This document shows positions 47,952-57,012 of a stretch of DNA of 64,000 nt, piece by piece. Numbering within the stretch: the stretch's first letter is position 1; each line of letters opens with the position of its first letter. This DNA comes from Halomonas sp. YLGW01 (lineage in GTDB: Bacteria > Pseudomonadota > Gammaproteobacteria > Pseudomonadales > Halomonadaceae). The notes beneath the pieces were generated by a model. It did no database searches and had not been told where the DNA came from. It worked only from the letters and a program-made list of their open reading frames with translations. The translations under genes and the position numbers were made by a program. The stretch is taken from the NCBI RefSeq assembly GCF_014840935.1, contig NZ_CP062005.1, forward strand, positions 2,108,001 to 2,172,000, in the 5' to 3' direction.

Positions 47952-49037
47952 TCAACGCAGGTGAGGGGTGTCGACAGTGACGTCGAGGTTCTGCGCCCGG
48001 TGACGCAGCAGATGATCGATCAGCGTCAGCGCCATCATGGCCTCGGCGATCGGGGTGGCGCGAATCCCCACACAGGGATCATGGCGTCCCTTGGTCACCA
48101 CCTCCACCGGTGCACCGTGCACATCGATGGAGCGCCCCGGCAGGGTGATGCTGGAGGTCGGCTTGAGGGCCAGGTGCGCAATCAACGGCTGGCCCGAGGA
48201 AATCCCGCCCAACACGCCGCCGGCATGGTTGGAGAGGAAACCCTCAGGGGTCATCTCGTCGCGATGCTCGCTGCCCCGCTGGGCGATGGCCGCGAAGCCA
48301 TCGCCGATCTCCACACCCTTGACCGCATTGATGCTCATCAGGCCATGCGCGAGTTCGGCATCCAGGCGATCGAAGACCGGCTCACCGAGCCCGGCCGGAA
48401 CGCCCTCGGCCACCACGGTAATCTTGGCACCCACCGAGTCCTGATCACGACGAAGCTGATCCATGTAGGCTTCAAGCTCCGGCACCCGGTCGGGGTCGGG
48501 GCAGAAGAAGGCGTTTTGCTCGACCGATGCCCAGTCCTTGAACTCCATGGTCAGTGGGCCGAGCTGGCTCATGTAACCGCGCACGCTGATGCCCTGCGCC
48601 GCCAGATACGCCTTGGCAATGGCCCCGGCGGCCACGCGCATGGCGGTCTCCCGGGCGCTGGAACGCCCACCGCCCCGGTAGTCGCGGCGACCGTACTTGT
48701 GGTGGTAGGTGTAGTCGGCGTGAGCCGGACGGAACTGATCCTTGATCTTCGAGTAGTCCTTGGAGCGCTGATCGGTGTTCTCGATCATCAGGCCGATGGC
48801 GGTGCCGGTGGTGACGCCCTCGAAGACCCCGGACAGGATCCGTACCTGATCCGGCTCACGACGCTGGGTGGTGTGGCGCGAGGTGCCCGGCCGGCGGCGA
48901 TCGAGATCGCGCTGCAGGTCGGCCTCGCTCAAGGGGATGCCCGGCGGGCAGCCGTCGACGATGGCCCCCAGCGCGGGGCCGTGGCTCTCGCCGAAGGTGG
49001 TAACAGTAAACAGCTTGCCGAAGGTATTACCGGACAT
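47952..49037 (-). CDS. aroC: Chorismate synthase
   Basis: The 361-residue FMN-dependent enzyme makes chorismate, the substrate of the trpE and pabB products in this window. It shows [31 protein letters not shown] region at the N-terminus, [27 protein letters not shown] region near residue 115, and [16 protein letters not shown] near the end. It follows prmB by 31 bases on the same strand, the same pairing as in E. coli. Confidence 0.97.
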   Translation of the reverse strand: MSGNTFGKLFTVTTFGESHGPALGAIVDGCPPGIPLSEADLQRDLDRRRPGTSRHTTQRREPDQVRILSGVFEGVTTGTAIGLMIENTDQRSKDYSKIKDQFRPAHADYTYHHKYGRRDYRGGGRSSARETAMRVAAGAIAKAYLAAQGISVRGYMSQLGPLTMEFKDWASVEQNAFFCPDPDRVPELEAYMDQLRRDQDSVGAKITVVAEGVPAGLGEPVFDRLDAELAHGLMSINAVKGVEIGDGFAAIAQRGSEHRDEMTPEGFLSNHAGGVLGGISSGQPLIAHLALKPTSSITLPGRSIDVHGAPVEVVTKGRHDPCVGIRATPIAEAMMALTLIDHLLRHRAQNLDVTVDTPHLR

Positions 49038-49068
49038 TGACGTTCCTCAAGGCTCTGGTATCAGCGGT

Positions 49069-50022
49069 TCAGGCGAAGAATGCGGCATAGGCGTCGAGTT
49101 CCTGGGCGGTCAGCACGAAGACGCCCTGCCCCCCGCGCTCGAACTCCAGCCACAGGAAAGGCACCTCCGGGAAGGCCGCCTCGAGGTGGCGATCGGAGTT
49201 GCCGACCTCGACGATCAGCACGCCCTCGTCGGTGAGCAGGCCCCTGGCCTCGCGCAGGATGCGACGCACGATATCCAGGCCGTCATCACCGGCACCCAGC
49301 GCCAGCGCCGGCTCGTGGCCGAACTCGGCCGGCATGGTGGCGAGGTCCCGGGCATCCACGTAGGGCGGGTTGGAGACGATCAGGTCATAGCGCTGGCCGC
49401 CCAGACCGTCGAAGACATCGGAGGCCACGGCCCGCACCCGCGCACCGACGTCATGGCGGGTGATATTGGCCTTGGCCACCTCGAGGGCATCGGCGCTGAT
49501 ATCGGCCAGGTCGACCTCGGCGGTCGGCAGGTTAAGGGCGGTGGCGATGCCGATGCAGCCCGAGCCGCAGCACAGATCCAGCACCCGGGCCGGCGGCTCC
49601 TCGGGGAACCAGGCGGCGAAACCATGCTCGATCAGTTCGGCAATCGGTGAGCGAGGAATCAGCACCCGTTCATCGACATTGAACGGCAGGCCCGCGAAGA
49701 AGGCCTCACCGAGCAGGTAGGGCAACGGCCGGCGCGTCTCGATGCGCGCACGCACCAGCCCGACGATGCGCCGACGCTCCATGGGCAGCAGCCGCGCCTC
49801 GAGCACGGAAGGATCCACGTCCCAGGGCAGGTGCAGGGCACCCAGTGTCAACGCCACTGCCTCGTCCCAGGGCGAGGCGGTGCCATGGCCGAAGAACAGG
49901 CCATGGACATGAAATTCGCTGGTCGCCCAGCGCAGGCAGTCGCGCAGGGTATACAGGCCCTCGGCGATCTCGCGATCATCGAGAGTCAGGGTCGAGTCGG
50001 CATCGGGTCGGGAAGCGGCCAC
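49069..50022 (-). CDS. prmB: 50S ribosomal protein L3 glutamine methyltransferase
   Basis: The 317-residue SAM-dependent enzyme N5-methylates a glutamine of ribosomal protein L3. The N-terminal [18 protein letters not shown] is particular to PrmB rather than HemK/PrmC, and the catalytic [12 protein letters not shown] and NPPY (in [13 protein letters not shown]) motifs follow. It is upstream of aroC and divergent from smrB, the same neighbourhood as in E. coli. Confidence 0.95.
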   Translation of the reverse strand: MAASRPDADSTLTLDDREIAEGLYTLRDCLRWATSEFHVHGLFFGHGTASPWDEAVALTLGALHLPWDVDPSVLEARLLPMERRRIVGLVRARIETRRPLPYLLGEAFFAGLPFNVDERVLIPRSPIAELIEHGFAAWFPEEPPARVLDLCCGSGCIGIATALNLPTAEVDLADISADALEVAKANITRHDVGARVRAVASDVFDGLGGQRYDLIVSNPPYVDARDLATMPAEFGHEPALALGAGDDGLDIVRRILREARGLLTDEGVLIVEVGNSDRHLEAAFPEVPFLWLEFERGGQGVFVLTAQELDAYAAFFA

Positions 50023-50155
50023 GCGTCGTCCTGTGATTGGTCGAATGGAGAGTCAGCCTAGAATTGTACCCGGCCCGCCGCCCGGTTCACAGTCGCCACC
50101 AAGCCGCTATACTGAGCCGTCATTTACCCATTCGACATAATCCACGGGGAGCAAC

Positions 50156-50737
50156 ATGAGTCAGCGCCGCGGCCACCCGGACGACGACGAGGTTTCGCTG
50201 TTTCGCCAGGCCCTGGCCGAGGCGGGCGTCAAGCCGATGCGCTCGAATCGGGCCGACCCGGGCAAGCCCCGGGAGCGTCGCCGAGAGGCCCTGGCCGAAC
50301 GCCGCGCCGCGGCCCTCGAGGCCGACAGCTACCAGCTCAGCAGCCGGACCAGCGACGGTCGGGTCGAACCGGTACGCCCCTCCGAATGGCTCGACTTCAC
50401 CGTCCCCGACCTGCCCCAGCGCACCCGCAGCCAACTGAAACGCGGGGCCATTGCCTGGGAAGCGGGCCTCGACCTGCACGGCTACACCGTCGACGAGGCC
50501 CGTGCCGAGCTCGAGAGCTTCCTCGCCGAAGCCCAGGCCCAACGCGCCCGCTGCGTGCTGGTCGTCCATGGCAAGGCACGCAGCGCCAGCGGGCCCGACG
50601 CTTATCCAGTGATCAAGAGCCACGTCAATGCCTGGCTACGGGAATGGCCGAGCGTGCTGGCCTTCTGCTCGGCACGGGAACTGGACGGCGGCAGCGGCGC
50701 CGTCTACGTGCTGCTGCGCCGCCGCGAGGGTCGCTAG
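50156..50737 (+). CDS. smrB: Smr-domain endonuclease SmrB (ribosome rescue)
   Basis: The 193-residue protein has a basic N-terminal part and a C-terminal Smr domain (residues about 95-190) with GLDLHGYTVDEARAEL, VLVVHGKARSA and GGSGAVYVLLRR. SmrB cleaves mRNA at collided ribosomes. Identification rests on domain length plus position: as in E. coli it is divergent from prmB-aroC. GGGGAGCAAC precedes the ATG. Its TAG stop overlaps the stop of the convergent patatin gene in the sequence CTAG. Confidence 0.88.
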   Translation: MSQRRGHPDDDEVSLFRQALAEAGVKPMRSNRADPGKPRERRREALAERRAAALEADSYQLSSRTSDGRVEPVRPSEWLDFTVPDLPQRTRSQLKRGAIAWEAGLDLHGYTVDEARAELESFLAEAQAQRARCVLVVHGKARSASGPDAYPVIKSHVNAWLREWPSVLAFCSARELDGGSGAVYVLLRRREGR

Positions 50738-51867
50738 GAGCCGGTGGGCTCGCCAGGCTCGGGAGTCTCCGACGACGATTCCAAAATGCCCTCGGGGCCA
50801 GCCCCGGCCGCCGGCGTGACCACGGGCGTCTCGACCGCCCCGAGGCGCCGAGCGCTCGCCCGGTTCGATGCGGGGCCCTCGAAACGCTCGATGGCTTGTT
50901 CCGCCAGATGATGACCCAGCTGGATCAAGGCCTCGGCACGATGAAACTCGTAGGCCCCACAAACCGTCTTGGGAATCTCGATCAGCACGTCCGGTGGATA
51001 GCCCGCCACCTTGTACTTGGCAAGTGCCGCCTGGGTGATATCGAAAGAGGCCAACATCATGTCGAGCTTGCCCCAGGCACGCTGGCTGGCGGCCTGAGGA
51101 GTCTGGGCCTCCTCGCCGTCCTCAGTGCCGTTGCCATTCCCGTTACCGAAGCCTGTGTTGAACAGGCGCTGAGCCCGGCCACGCACCCCGTCTACCCAGC
51201 CGGCAAAGCCCCGCCCCTCGGCTTCCAGGGCTTCTTCACGCGCCAGCTCCTCGGCCAGCTCCTCGGCGGGCAACAGCTCTTCCAGGGTGACCGGGCGCGG
51301 GCTGTGAGCCGTGGCGTTGACCGCCACCACCAGATCGGCCTGCGCCGAGACGGTGGGAATGATCGGCAGGGGGTTCATCAGGCCACCATCGACCAGCACC
51401 TGATCGCCGACATGCACCGGAGTGATGATACCGGGCACGGCGATGGAGGCCCGGATCGCCTGCAGCAGCGAGCCGCTCTGGAACCACACCTCGCGCTGAC
51501 GCACCAGATCGGTGGCCACGGTGGTCACCGGCACCGGCAGATCCTCGATGCGCGTCTCGCCGATCAGGCTGGCGAGCTTGCTCATCACCTTGTTAGCCCG
51601 CATCGCGCCCATCGGGCTCCAGGTCACATCGACCAGCTTGAGCACATCGAAATAATCCAGCTGGCACACCCAGTCACGGTAGGCGGAGAGCTTGCCGGCG
51701 GCATGGATCCCCCCCACCAGCGCTCCCATCGAGCAGCCCGAGATGGCCACTATCTCATAGCCCCGAGCCTCGAGCTCTTCGATCACGCCGATATGGGCAT
51801 AGCCCCGCGCCCCGCCGCTGCCCAGTACCAGAGCGACCCGCTTGCCTAGTTTTGCCTTGCCGTTCAT
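50734..51867 (-). CDS. Patatin-like phospholipase (RssA type)
   Basis: The 377-residue protein has a patatin domain (residues about 10-185) with the oxyanion loop GSGGARGYAHIGVI, the nucleophile S46 in GCSMG and the catalytic Asp in VDGGLMNP. A longer C-terminal half with an acidic, Glu/Ala-rich segment and a Gly/Asn repeat (GNGNGNG, near residue 250) and a proline/serine tail is beyond the RssA core. It probably hydrolyses membrane lipids; the substrate is unknown. Its stop codon shares CTAG with smrB. Confidence 0.88.
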   Translation of the reverse strand: MNGKAKLGKRVALVLGSGGARGYAHIGVIEELEARGYEIVAISGCSMGALVGGIHAAGKLSAYRDWVCQLDYFDVLKLVDVTWSPMGAMRANKVMSKLASLIGETRIEDLPVPVTTVATDLVRQREVWFQSGSLLQAIRASIAVPGIITPVHVGDQVLVDGGLMNPLPIIPTVSAQADLVVAVNATAHSPRPVTLEELLPAEELAEELAREEALEAEGRGFAGWVDGVRGRAQRLFNTGFGNGNGNGTEDGEEAQTPQAASQRAWGKLDMMLASFDITQAALAKYKVAGYPPDVLIEIPKTVCGAYEFHRAEALIQLGHHLAEQAIERFEGPASNRASARRLGAVETPVVTPAAGAGPEGILESSSETPEPGEPTGS

Positions 51868-51901
51868 CGCGCCCCTCCTGGCCAGGACTGTCCCCGGCCA
51901 C

Positions 51902-52786
51902 TCACTGCTCGACCCTCATGCAAGCGGCCATCTGCCACCATTGTGCGATGCTTACGGCCACCTCGGCCAGCGCCTCGCGCTCGAGGTGAAGGTGATGACC
52001 GCCCGGCAAAACCCGGCGCTCGAGTCCCGCCAACGTCGCCCGCGCCTGTCGGGCGCTCGCACGCTCGCCAAGGATGCCCTTTTCGCCCTCGATCAACAGC
52101 GTGGGCGCCTGGATCGCGGCGATCAGGCCCTCCACCTGCTCGGGACAGAAGCGCACCAGCGAGGGACGCATCAGGCGGCCATCGGTTCGCAACCGGACGT
52201 GACCATCGTCCAACCGCTCGAGATTCCGCTCGACCAGCGGCCAGGCCGTCTCGGTATCGATGGGCGTCACGCCACCCGCGACCCGGGCGGCGACGGCACT
52301 CTCGATATCAGCATAGCGTGGCGACGGCGAGCTGCGCCGGCGATGGCTCAGCAACCCCTTGCGCAGCTGCAGCGCGGTGTCCCGTCCCGGTGTGCTCAGG
52401 GTCCCCAGGCCGTCGATCAGCATCAGCCGCTCGACTCGCTCGGGAAGGGCCGCGGCCAGCAGACAGGCCACCCCGGCCCCCATGGAGTGCGACAGCAGCG
52501 GCGCCGACTCGAGCTTGAGACTCGCCATGGCATCGAGGACATCATGGCAGTAGTCCCAGATGGCATAGTCGACGCCCGGGGGGTGGCGCCGTGAGTGACC
52601 ATGGCCCGCGAAATCCAGCGCCACGATACGAATGCCGAGCGTCTCGACCAGCAAGGGCGCCAGGCGGGAAAAGCTCGCTGCGTTATCGAGCCAGCCGTGC
52701 AGGGCCAGCCAGGTCGGCGCCTCGGGCTCGCCCCAGGCCAGGGCCGCCAGGCGGCCTTCATCCAGGTGCAGTTCGGTCGGGCTCAT
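51902..52786 (-). CDS. Alpha/beta hydrolase
   Basis: The 294-residue alpha/beta-hydrolase fold protein begins MSPTELHLDEGRLAALAWG and has HGWLDNAASF (oxyanion region, near residue 30), the nucleophile elbow LLSHSMGAGVAC near residue 100, and the catalytic His in LPGGHHLHLE near residue 270. The substrate is unknown. Its ATG overlaps the TGA of the upstream hydrolase gene by one base (TGATG), so the two are probably translated together. Confidence 0.85.
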   Translation of the reverse strand: MSPTELHLDEGRLAALAWGEPEAPTWLALHGWLDNAASFSRLAPLLVETLGIRIVALDFAGHGHSRRHPPGVDYAIWDYCHDVLDAMASLKLESAPLLSHSMGAGVACLLAAALPERVERLMLIDGLGTLSTPGRDTALQLRKGLLSHRRRSSPSPRYADIESAVAARVAGGVTPIDTETAWPLVERNLERLDDGHVRLRTDGRLMRPSLVRFCPEQVEGLIAAIQAPTLLIEGEKGILGERASARQARATLAGLERRVLPGGHHLHLEREALAEVAVSIAQWWQMAACMRVEQ

Positions 52787-53643
52787 CAGCAAGGCTCCAG
52801 CAGACGGTCGAGGGTGGCACACAGGGCCCGCCGACAGGCCTCGGGGTGCTCCATGGGAAACATATGGCCGCCAGGCACCAGCGTGATCGGAATACCATGG
52901 CGGCGGAGCCGGCGACAACGACGAGCGGTCAGCAGATCCGACTCGCGGCCGGCCAGCAGGACCAGCGGCACCTCGAGCCGCCCGGGCAGGTCACGCAGAT
53001 GATCGGGCAGGTGACGGAAGATCGCCACCTCGGTGTCGGGGGAAAAGGCCAGGGCCACCCCGCCCTCGTTTCGTTGTGTTGCAGCGCCAGCAAGGTAGTC
53101 ATCGAAGGCCTCGGTGGTGAACTGTTGAAACAGCCCCTTGCGCCGCAGATCCTGGCGCATCGCCTCGCGATCCGGCCAGTACGCCCGGCGACCCCGGCTA
53201 CGCCCCGCCGGGGTGACCCGGTCGACCAGCCCGGTCCGCTTGGCGAATTTCATGGCCAATGCATCCAGCCCCAGCATCAACGGCGGATCCAGGGCGACCA
53301 CGCAGCGAAAGCGCTCGGGCGCCTTCTCGGCGGCCATCGCCATCAGCACCCCGCCCATCGAATGCCCGACCCCGATCACCGGCTCGCCATCGTCGGGCAG
53401 CCTTGCCAGCAGCTCGTCCCGCAGCGCTAGCCAGTTGCGTCCCACCGGAAAACGCGGGTGATGACCGAGCTGCTCGAGGGCAGAGACGGCGAACCGCTCG
53501 TTCAGTGGCGCCAGCAGGCTTTCATAGCTGCGCCCGGTGAAGCCATTGGCATGGGCAAAGACCAGCGGCGGCTTGGCGACCACATCATCCGGCCGACCGA
53601 GTGAGGCTGCATCGGCTGGAACAGCATCTTGTCGCTGGGGCAT
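52786..53643 (-). CDS. Alpha/beta hydrolase
   Basis: The 285-residue alpha/beta hydrolase has FAHANGFTGRSYESLL near residue 29 (HANG oxyanion region), nucleophile elbow GVGHSMGGVLMAMAA region with Ser near residue 94, and the catalytic His in LVPGGHMFPMEHPE. It differs in sequence from the hydrolase gene it overlaps. The ATG at 53643 follows CAGGATGATGCC; a TTG at 53673 would add ten residues. Substrate unknown. Confidence 0.85.
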   Translation of the reverse strand: MPQRQDAVPADAASLGRPDDVVAKPPLVFAHANGFTGRSYESLLAPLNERFAVSALEQLGHHPRFPVGRNWLALRDELLARLPDDGEPVIGVGHSMGGVLMAMAAEKAPERFRCVVALDPPLMLGLDALAMKFAKRTGLVDRVTPAGRSRGRRAYWPDREAMRQDLRRKGLFQQFTTEAFDDYLAGAATQRNEGGVALAFSPDTEVAIFRHLPDHLRDLPGRLEVPLVLLAGRESDLLTARRCRRLRRHGIPITLVPGGHMFPMEHPEACRRALCATLDRLLEPC

Positions 53644-53806
53644 GGCATCATCCTGGTCAGTGGCAACTAGCAAGCTAACGGCTTACCATCCTAATCTACC
53701 CGCAGCGGGGTCAATTTAAAACGGATGTTTGATTTCCCGACATCCCTTCGTCCTGCCAGCTCGGCAGAGCGGTCCTGCAGCCCAACAGCCTTTTTTGGAG
53801 ATCCTC

Positions 53807-53908
53807 TTGTCCCAGCCGCGCCCTCCTCGAGACACTCGCCTGCGCAACGCCCTCTTCTTCGCCGCCGTGATCGCGGCGATCGCCGTCGGTCGATGGCTGG
53901 CGGCCTAG
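53807..53908 (+). CDS. Candidate 33-residue single-span membrane protein
   Basis: A TTG start at 53807, four to eight bases after GGAGATCC, opens a 33-codon frame ending TAG at 53906-53908. The product starts MSQPRPPRDTRLRN (basic, proline-rich) and continues with one hydrophobic span, ALFFAAVIAAIAVGRWLAA. It ends 14 bases before the AEC permease gene in a different frame, so it may be translated from the same message. Nothing longer on either strand explains this stretch. The TTG start and small size leave real doubt. Confidence 0.5.
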   Translation: MSQPRPPRDTRLRNALFFAAVIAAIAVGRWLAA

Positions 53909-53922
53909 GGAGCGTATCGCGC

Positions 53923-54870
53923 ATGAACCTTCTCGCGGTCTTCCAGCACACCCTCAACGTCACCCTGCCGGTGTTCGCCATGGTCTTCATCGGCATCGGC
54001 CTCAAGCGCGGTGGCTGGATCGATCCAGCCTTCGTCTCCACCGCCTCGGCACTGGTGTTCAAGGCCACCATGCCGACCCTCGTATTCATGAGCATCGTCC
54101 AGGCCGACCTCGAGACAAGCCTGAACCCGAGCATGCTGGGCTACTTCGCCCTGGCCACCCTGGCCAGCTTCGCCCTGGCCTGGGCCTGGGCCCACTTCCG
54201 CGTGGGCCGCGCGGATCGTGGGGTCTATATCCAGGGGGCCTTTCGCGGCAACTGCGCCATCGTCGGACTGGCCCTGGCGGCCAGCATGTATGGCGACTAC
54301 GGCCTCTCGGCCGGCGGGCTACTTCTGGGAGTGGTGATCATCAGCTACAACGCCCTGTCGGTGGTCGCACTCACCACCTTTCAGGATGGCCAAGCGACGA
54401 ACTGGCGCAGCATCCTTGGGCAAGTCGCCAGGAACCCGCTGATTCTCGCCGTGGTAGCGGCCCTGCCGGTGGCGCTATCGGACGTGGCGCTGCCGGCCTG
54501 GCTGCTGACGACCGGCGACTACTTCGCCTCCCTCACCCTGCCGCTGGCCCTGATCTGCGTGGGAGCGACGCTTTCCGTGAAGGCCCTGCGCAACGACAGC
54601 ACCACCGCCACCAGCGCCAGCCTGATGAAGATGGTGGTGCTGCCGATACTGGCGACGGCCGGCGCCTGGTTGGCCGGTTTCTCGGGCCGTGAGCTGGGGG
54701 TGATGTTCCTGTTCTTCTCAAGCCCCACCGCTGCGGCAAGCTTCGTGATGGTCAAGGCGATGAACGGCAATGCGCGGCTCGCCGCCAACATCATCGCCAT
54801 CAGCACCCTGCTCGCCAGCCTGACCGTCACCGGCGGCGTGTTCGGCCTGCGCGTGGCCGGGCTGATCTAG
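53923..54870 (+). CDS. AEC-family transporter (auxin efflux carrier fold)
   Basis: The 315-residue integral membrane protein has about ten helices in two halves, starting MNLLAVFQHTLNVTLPVFAM. The family hallmarks GAFRGNCAIVGLALA (first unwound helix) and FFSSPTAAASFVMVKAM (second) are present. AEC carriers in bacteria move malonate, malate or similar organic acids or unknown compounds. The ATG at 53923 follows TAGGGAGCGTATCGC; the longer frame upstream is arginine-rich and overlaps the candidate small ORF. Confidence 0.88.
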   Translation: MNLLAVFQHTLNVTLPVFAMVFIGIGLKRGGWIDPAFVSTASALVFKATMPTLVFMSIVQADLETSLNPSMLGYFALATLASFALAWAWAHFRVGRADRGVYIQGAFRGNCAIVGLALAASMYGDYGLSAGGLLLGVVIISYNALSVVALTTFQDGQATNWRSILGQVARNPLILAVVAALPVALSDVALPAWLLTTGDYFASLTLPLALICVGATLSVKALRNDSTTATSASLMKMVVLPILATAGAWLAGFSGRELGVMFLFFSSPTAAASFVMVKAMNGNARLAANIIAISTLLASLTVTGGVFGLRVAGLI

Positions 54871-54890
54871 CCTGGCTGATGAAGACGGCC

Positions 54891-55220
54891 CTACTGGGCC
54901 TCGCCCGCCCCCTCGGCGTCGGCCCGGATCACCACCTCGAACTGTTCGATCCCGCCACCCTCGCCGAAGGCCTCCTTTGGCATGGGGTTGGCGTGGGCGC
55001 GCTTGAAGTCGTCACTGCCGACCCAGGCGCGAAAGGCGTCCTGGCTCTCCCACTCGGTCTCCACCACATAGGGTGCCTGGTTGCCCTGAGGTCGCAACAC
55101 CCGCATGGCCAGGAAGCCGGGCTGCTTGTCGATCTCGCCGGCCCGGGTGCGGAATCGGGCCTCGAACTCCTGCTCGAAGCCCGGGGCCACGTGAATGCGG
55201 TTGTTGACCATGAACGTCAT
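54891..55220 (-). CDS. Antibiotic biosynthesis monooxygenase-domain protein (HmoA-like)
   Basis: The 109-residue dimeric alpha-beta barrel (ABM) protein contains NRIHVAPGFEQEFEARFRTRAGEIDKQPGFL region and YVVETEWESQDAFRAWVGSDDFKRAH region. Small ABM proteins act as haem-degrading or quinol monooxygenases; the haem-ligand asparagine of such enzymes may be N6 or N7. CCAGGAGCGCCC precedes the ATG at 55220. It stands alone between the convergent AEC gene and sixA. Confidence 0.82.
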   Translation of the reverse strand: MTFMVNNRIHVAPGFEQEFEARFRTRAGEIDKQPGFLAMRVLRPQGNQAPYVVETEWESQDAFRAWVGSDDFKRAHANPMPKEAFGEGGGIEQFEVVIRADAEGAGEAQ

Positions 55221-55339
55221 GGGCGCTCCTGGGGGAATAAGTGAGGGAAAATGACGGGGAATAGGGGTGGCGTAGATGAGGCGCCGCTGGCGGGCGGCGC
55301 GCAGGATCAGACGCTCTGGCGAGCACACTATCGAGAGTG

Positions 55340-55828
55340 TCAGTGTCGCCCGGGCGCGTCGAGGCTGATGAAGCGGGCACAGCCGGCGGCGAAGACGTCG
55401 CTCTCGAGCCGGGCGATCGCCGCGGTGGGAAACCCCAACCCCGGCGCTCGCGGCCCATCGGTGAGCTGCGCCGTCAGCACGCCGACCAGGGGCATGTGGC
55501 TGACCAGCAGCAGCGGTCCCGGGGTCTGTTCCTGGGTTTCGATCAGCCAGTCGAGGATCGGTCCGACCGGGTCGTCCGGGGTGATGATCGGCAGCGTCTC
55601 GACCACGACGCCCAGGCGGTCGGCCATCAGCGTCGCGGTCTCCTGGGCGCGTCGATAGGGGCTGGCCAGCACCCGCGGGGTGGCCAGTTCTTCATCGGCG
55701 AGGCGTTGCGCCAGCCAGTCGGCCATGGCAGCTCCCTCACGGCGGCCCTCTTCGGTGAGTGCACGCTCGGCATCCGGGCGGCCGGGGGCGGCCTGGCCAT
55801 GTCGCATGATCCACAGAGTCTCGTGCAT
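55340..55828 (-). CDS. sixA: Phosphohistidine phosphatase SixA
   Basis: The 162-residue histidine phosphatase has the catalytic LWIMRHGQAAPG motif at residues 5-16 and the second histidine in LLLVSHMPLVG. SixA removes phosphate from phosphohistidine, for example on the phosphotransferase protein NPr or on ArcB. It begins five bases after the gpsA stop on the same strand, so it is almost certainly co-transcribed with gpsA. Confidence 0.92.
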   Translation of the reverse strand: MHETLWIMRHGQAAPGRPDAERALTEEGRREGAAMADWLAQRLADEELATPRVLASPYRRAQETATLMADRLGVVVETLPIITPDDPVGPILDWLIETQEQTPGPLLLVSHMPLVGVLTAQLTDGPRAPGLGFPTAAIARLESDVFAAGCARFISLDAPGRH

Positions 55829-55833
55829 CTTTT

Positions 55834-56889
55834 TTATTCCTCCAGGCGCCAGGCCTCTTTGACGTCCTCGCGGGACAGGGTGAACTCGACGTCGCTGCTC
55901 TGCTCGCCCTGCATCAGCATCTTGGCCATGTCGCGGGCCGGCACCTGATTGAACAGCACCTGATAGAGCCCCTCGGCCAGCGGCATGTAGACGCCCTCCT
56001 CCGAAGCCTTGTCGTGCACCAGTCGCACGGTATTGACGCCCTCGGCGACCTGCCCCAGGGCATCGACGGCCTCCTCCAGGGTCCTGCCCTCGCCGAGAGC
56101 ATAGCCGACCCGATAGTTGCGGGAGAGCTTCGACGAGCAGGTGACGATCAAGTCGCCGACGCCGGAAAGCCCCAGAAAAGTCATGGGATTGGCTCCCAGG
56201 TGCACGGCGAAGCGGCTCATTTCGGCCAGGGCGCGCGTCATCAGCATGCTGCGGGTGTTCTCCCCCATGCCCAGCGCCGCGGCCATGCCGGCGGCGATGG
56301 CATAGATGTTCTTCAGGGCCCCGCCCAGCTCGACGCCGAAGCGGTCATTGTTGGCATAGACCCGAAAATAGGCACAGCCCAGCACGCTCTGCACGCGAGC
56401 CCGGGTCAGGGGGTCGTCGCTTGCGATCACGGTGGCGGTCAGCTGCTTGTCGGCGACCTCAGAGGCGAGGTTGGGGCCGGAGATCACCCCCAGATGCGGG
56501 AAGCCGGTCTCCTCCTCGAGGACCTCGCTCATCAGCTTGAAGCCCTCGGCCTCGATGCCCTTGGTGGTGCTGACGAGGATCTGCTCCGGAGACAACCAGG
56601 GACGCGCCTGACGCACCACCGACCGGAAGGCCTTGGAGGGAATCGCCACCAGCACCAGCGTGGCACCGGTGAGCACCTCCTCCATGTCGGTGGAGGCCGT
56701 GACGGCCGGATTGATGGCGTAGTCCGGCAGGTAGTGGCTGTTGCGATGGTCACGGTTGATCTCGTCCGCCAATTCGGCATCCCGCAACCACTGGTGAACC
56801 TGGGCCCCATTATCGGCGGCGATGCTGGCAAGCGCCGTTCCGAAGCTGCCGCCGCCGAGCACCGCGACCTTCAAGCGATCATCTGACAT
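55834..56889 (-). CDS. gpsA: Glycerol-3-phosphate dehydrogenase [NAD(P)+]
   Basis: The 351-residue enzyme reduces dihydroxyacetone phosphate to sn-glycerol-3-phosphate for phospholipid synthesis. It has the NAD(P) motif [19 protein letters not shown] near residue 11, [11 protein letters not shown], the catalytic-lysine segment [16 protein letters not shown], and the late ARNALIV-like region replaced here by the [16 protein letters not shown] signature. sixA follows after five bases. A pntB terminator lies 45 bases upstream, so gpsA has its own promoter. Confidence 0.96.
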   Translation of the reverse strand: MSDDRLKVAVLGGGSFGTALASIAADNGAQVHQWLRDAELADEINRDHRNSHYLPDYAINPAVTASTDMEEVLTGATLVLVAIPSKAFRSVVRQARPWLSPEQILVSTTKGIEAEGFKLMSEVLEEETGFPHLGVISGPNLASEVADKQLTATVIASDDPLTRARVQSVLGCAYFRVYANNDRFGVELGGALKNIYAIAAGMAAALGMGENTRSMLMTRALAEMSRFAVHLGANPMTFLGLSGVGDLIVTCSSKLSRNYRVGYALGEGRTLEEAVDALGQVAEGVNTVRLVHDKASEEGVYMPLAEGLYQVLFNQVPARDMAKMLMQGEQSSDVEFTLSREDVKEAWRLEE

Positions 56890-56933
56890 TCTCGATCCAT
56901 TGACGAGTGATAGATCCGCTCATTGTAACGAAA

Positions 56934-56961
56934 AGCGGAGAGGCCGAAATGCCTCTCCGCT
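56934..56961 (-). terminator. Terminator after pntB
   Basis: AGCGGAGAGGC (56934-56944) pairs perfectly with GCCTCTCCGCT (56951-56961). On the minus strand the stem is followed by TTTCGTTA, so it ends the pntAB message before gpsA. Confidence 0.88.
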
Positions 56962-57012
56962 CGGGAGCTATTTGGCCGGGGCACGCTGTCGAGACACCCT
57001 GCCCCACTTGGC

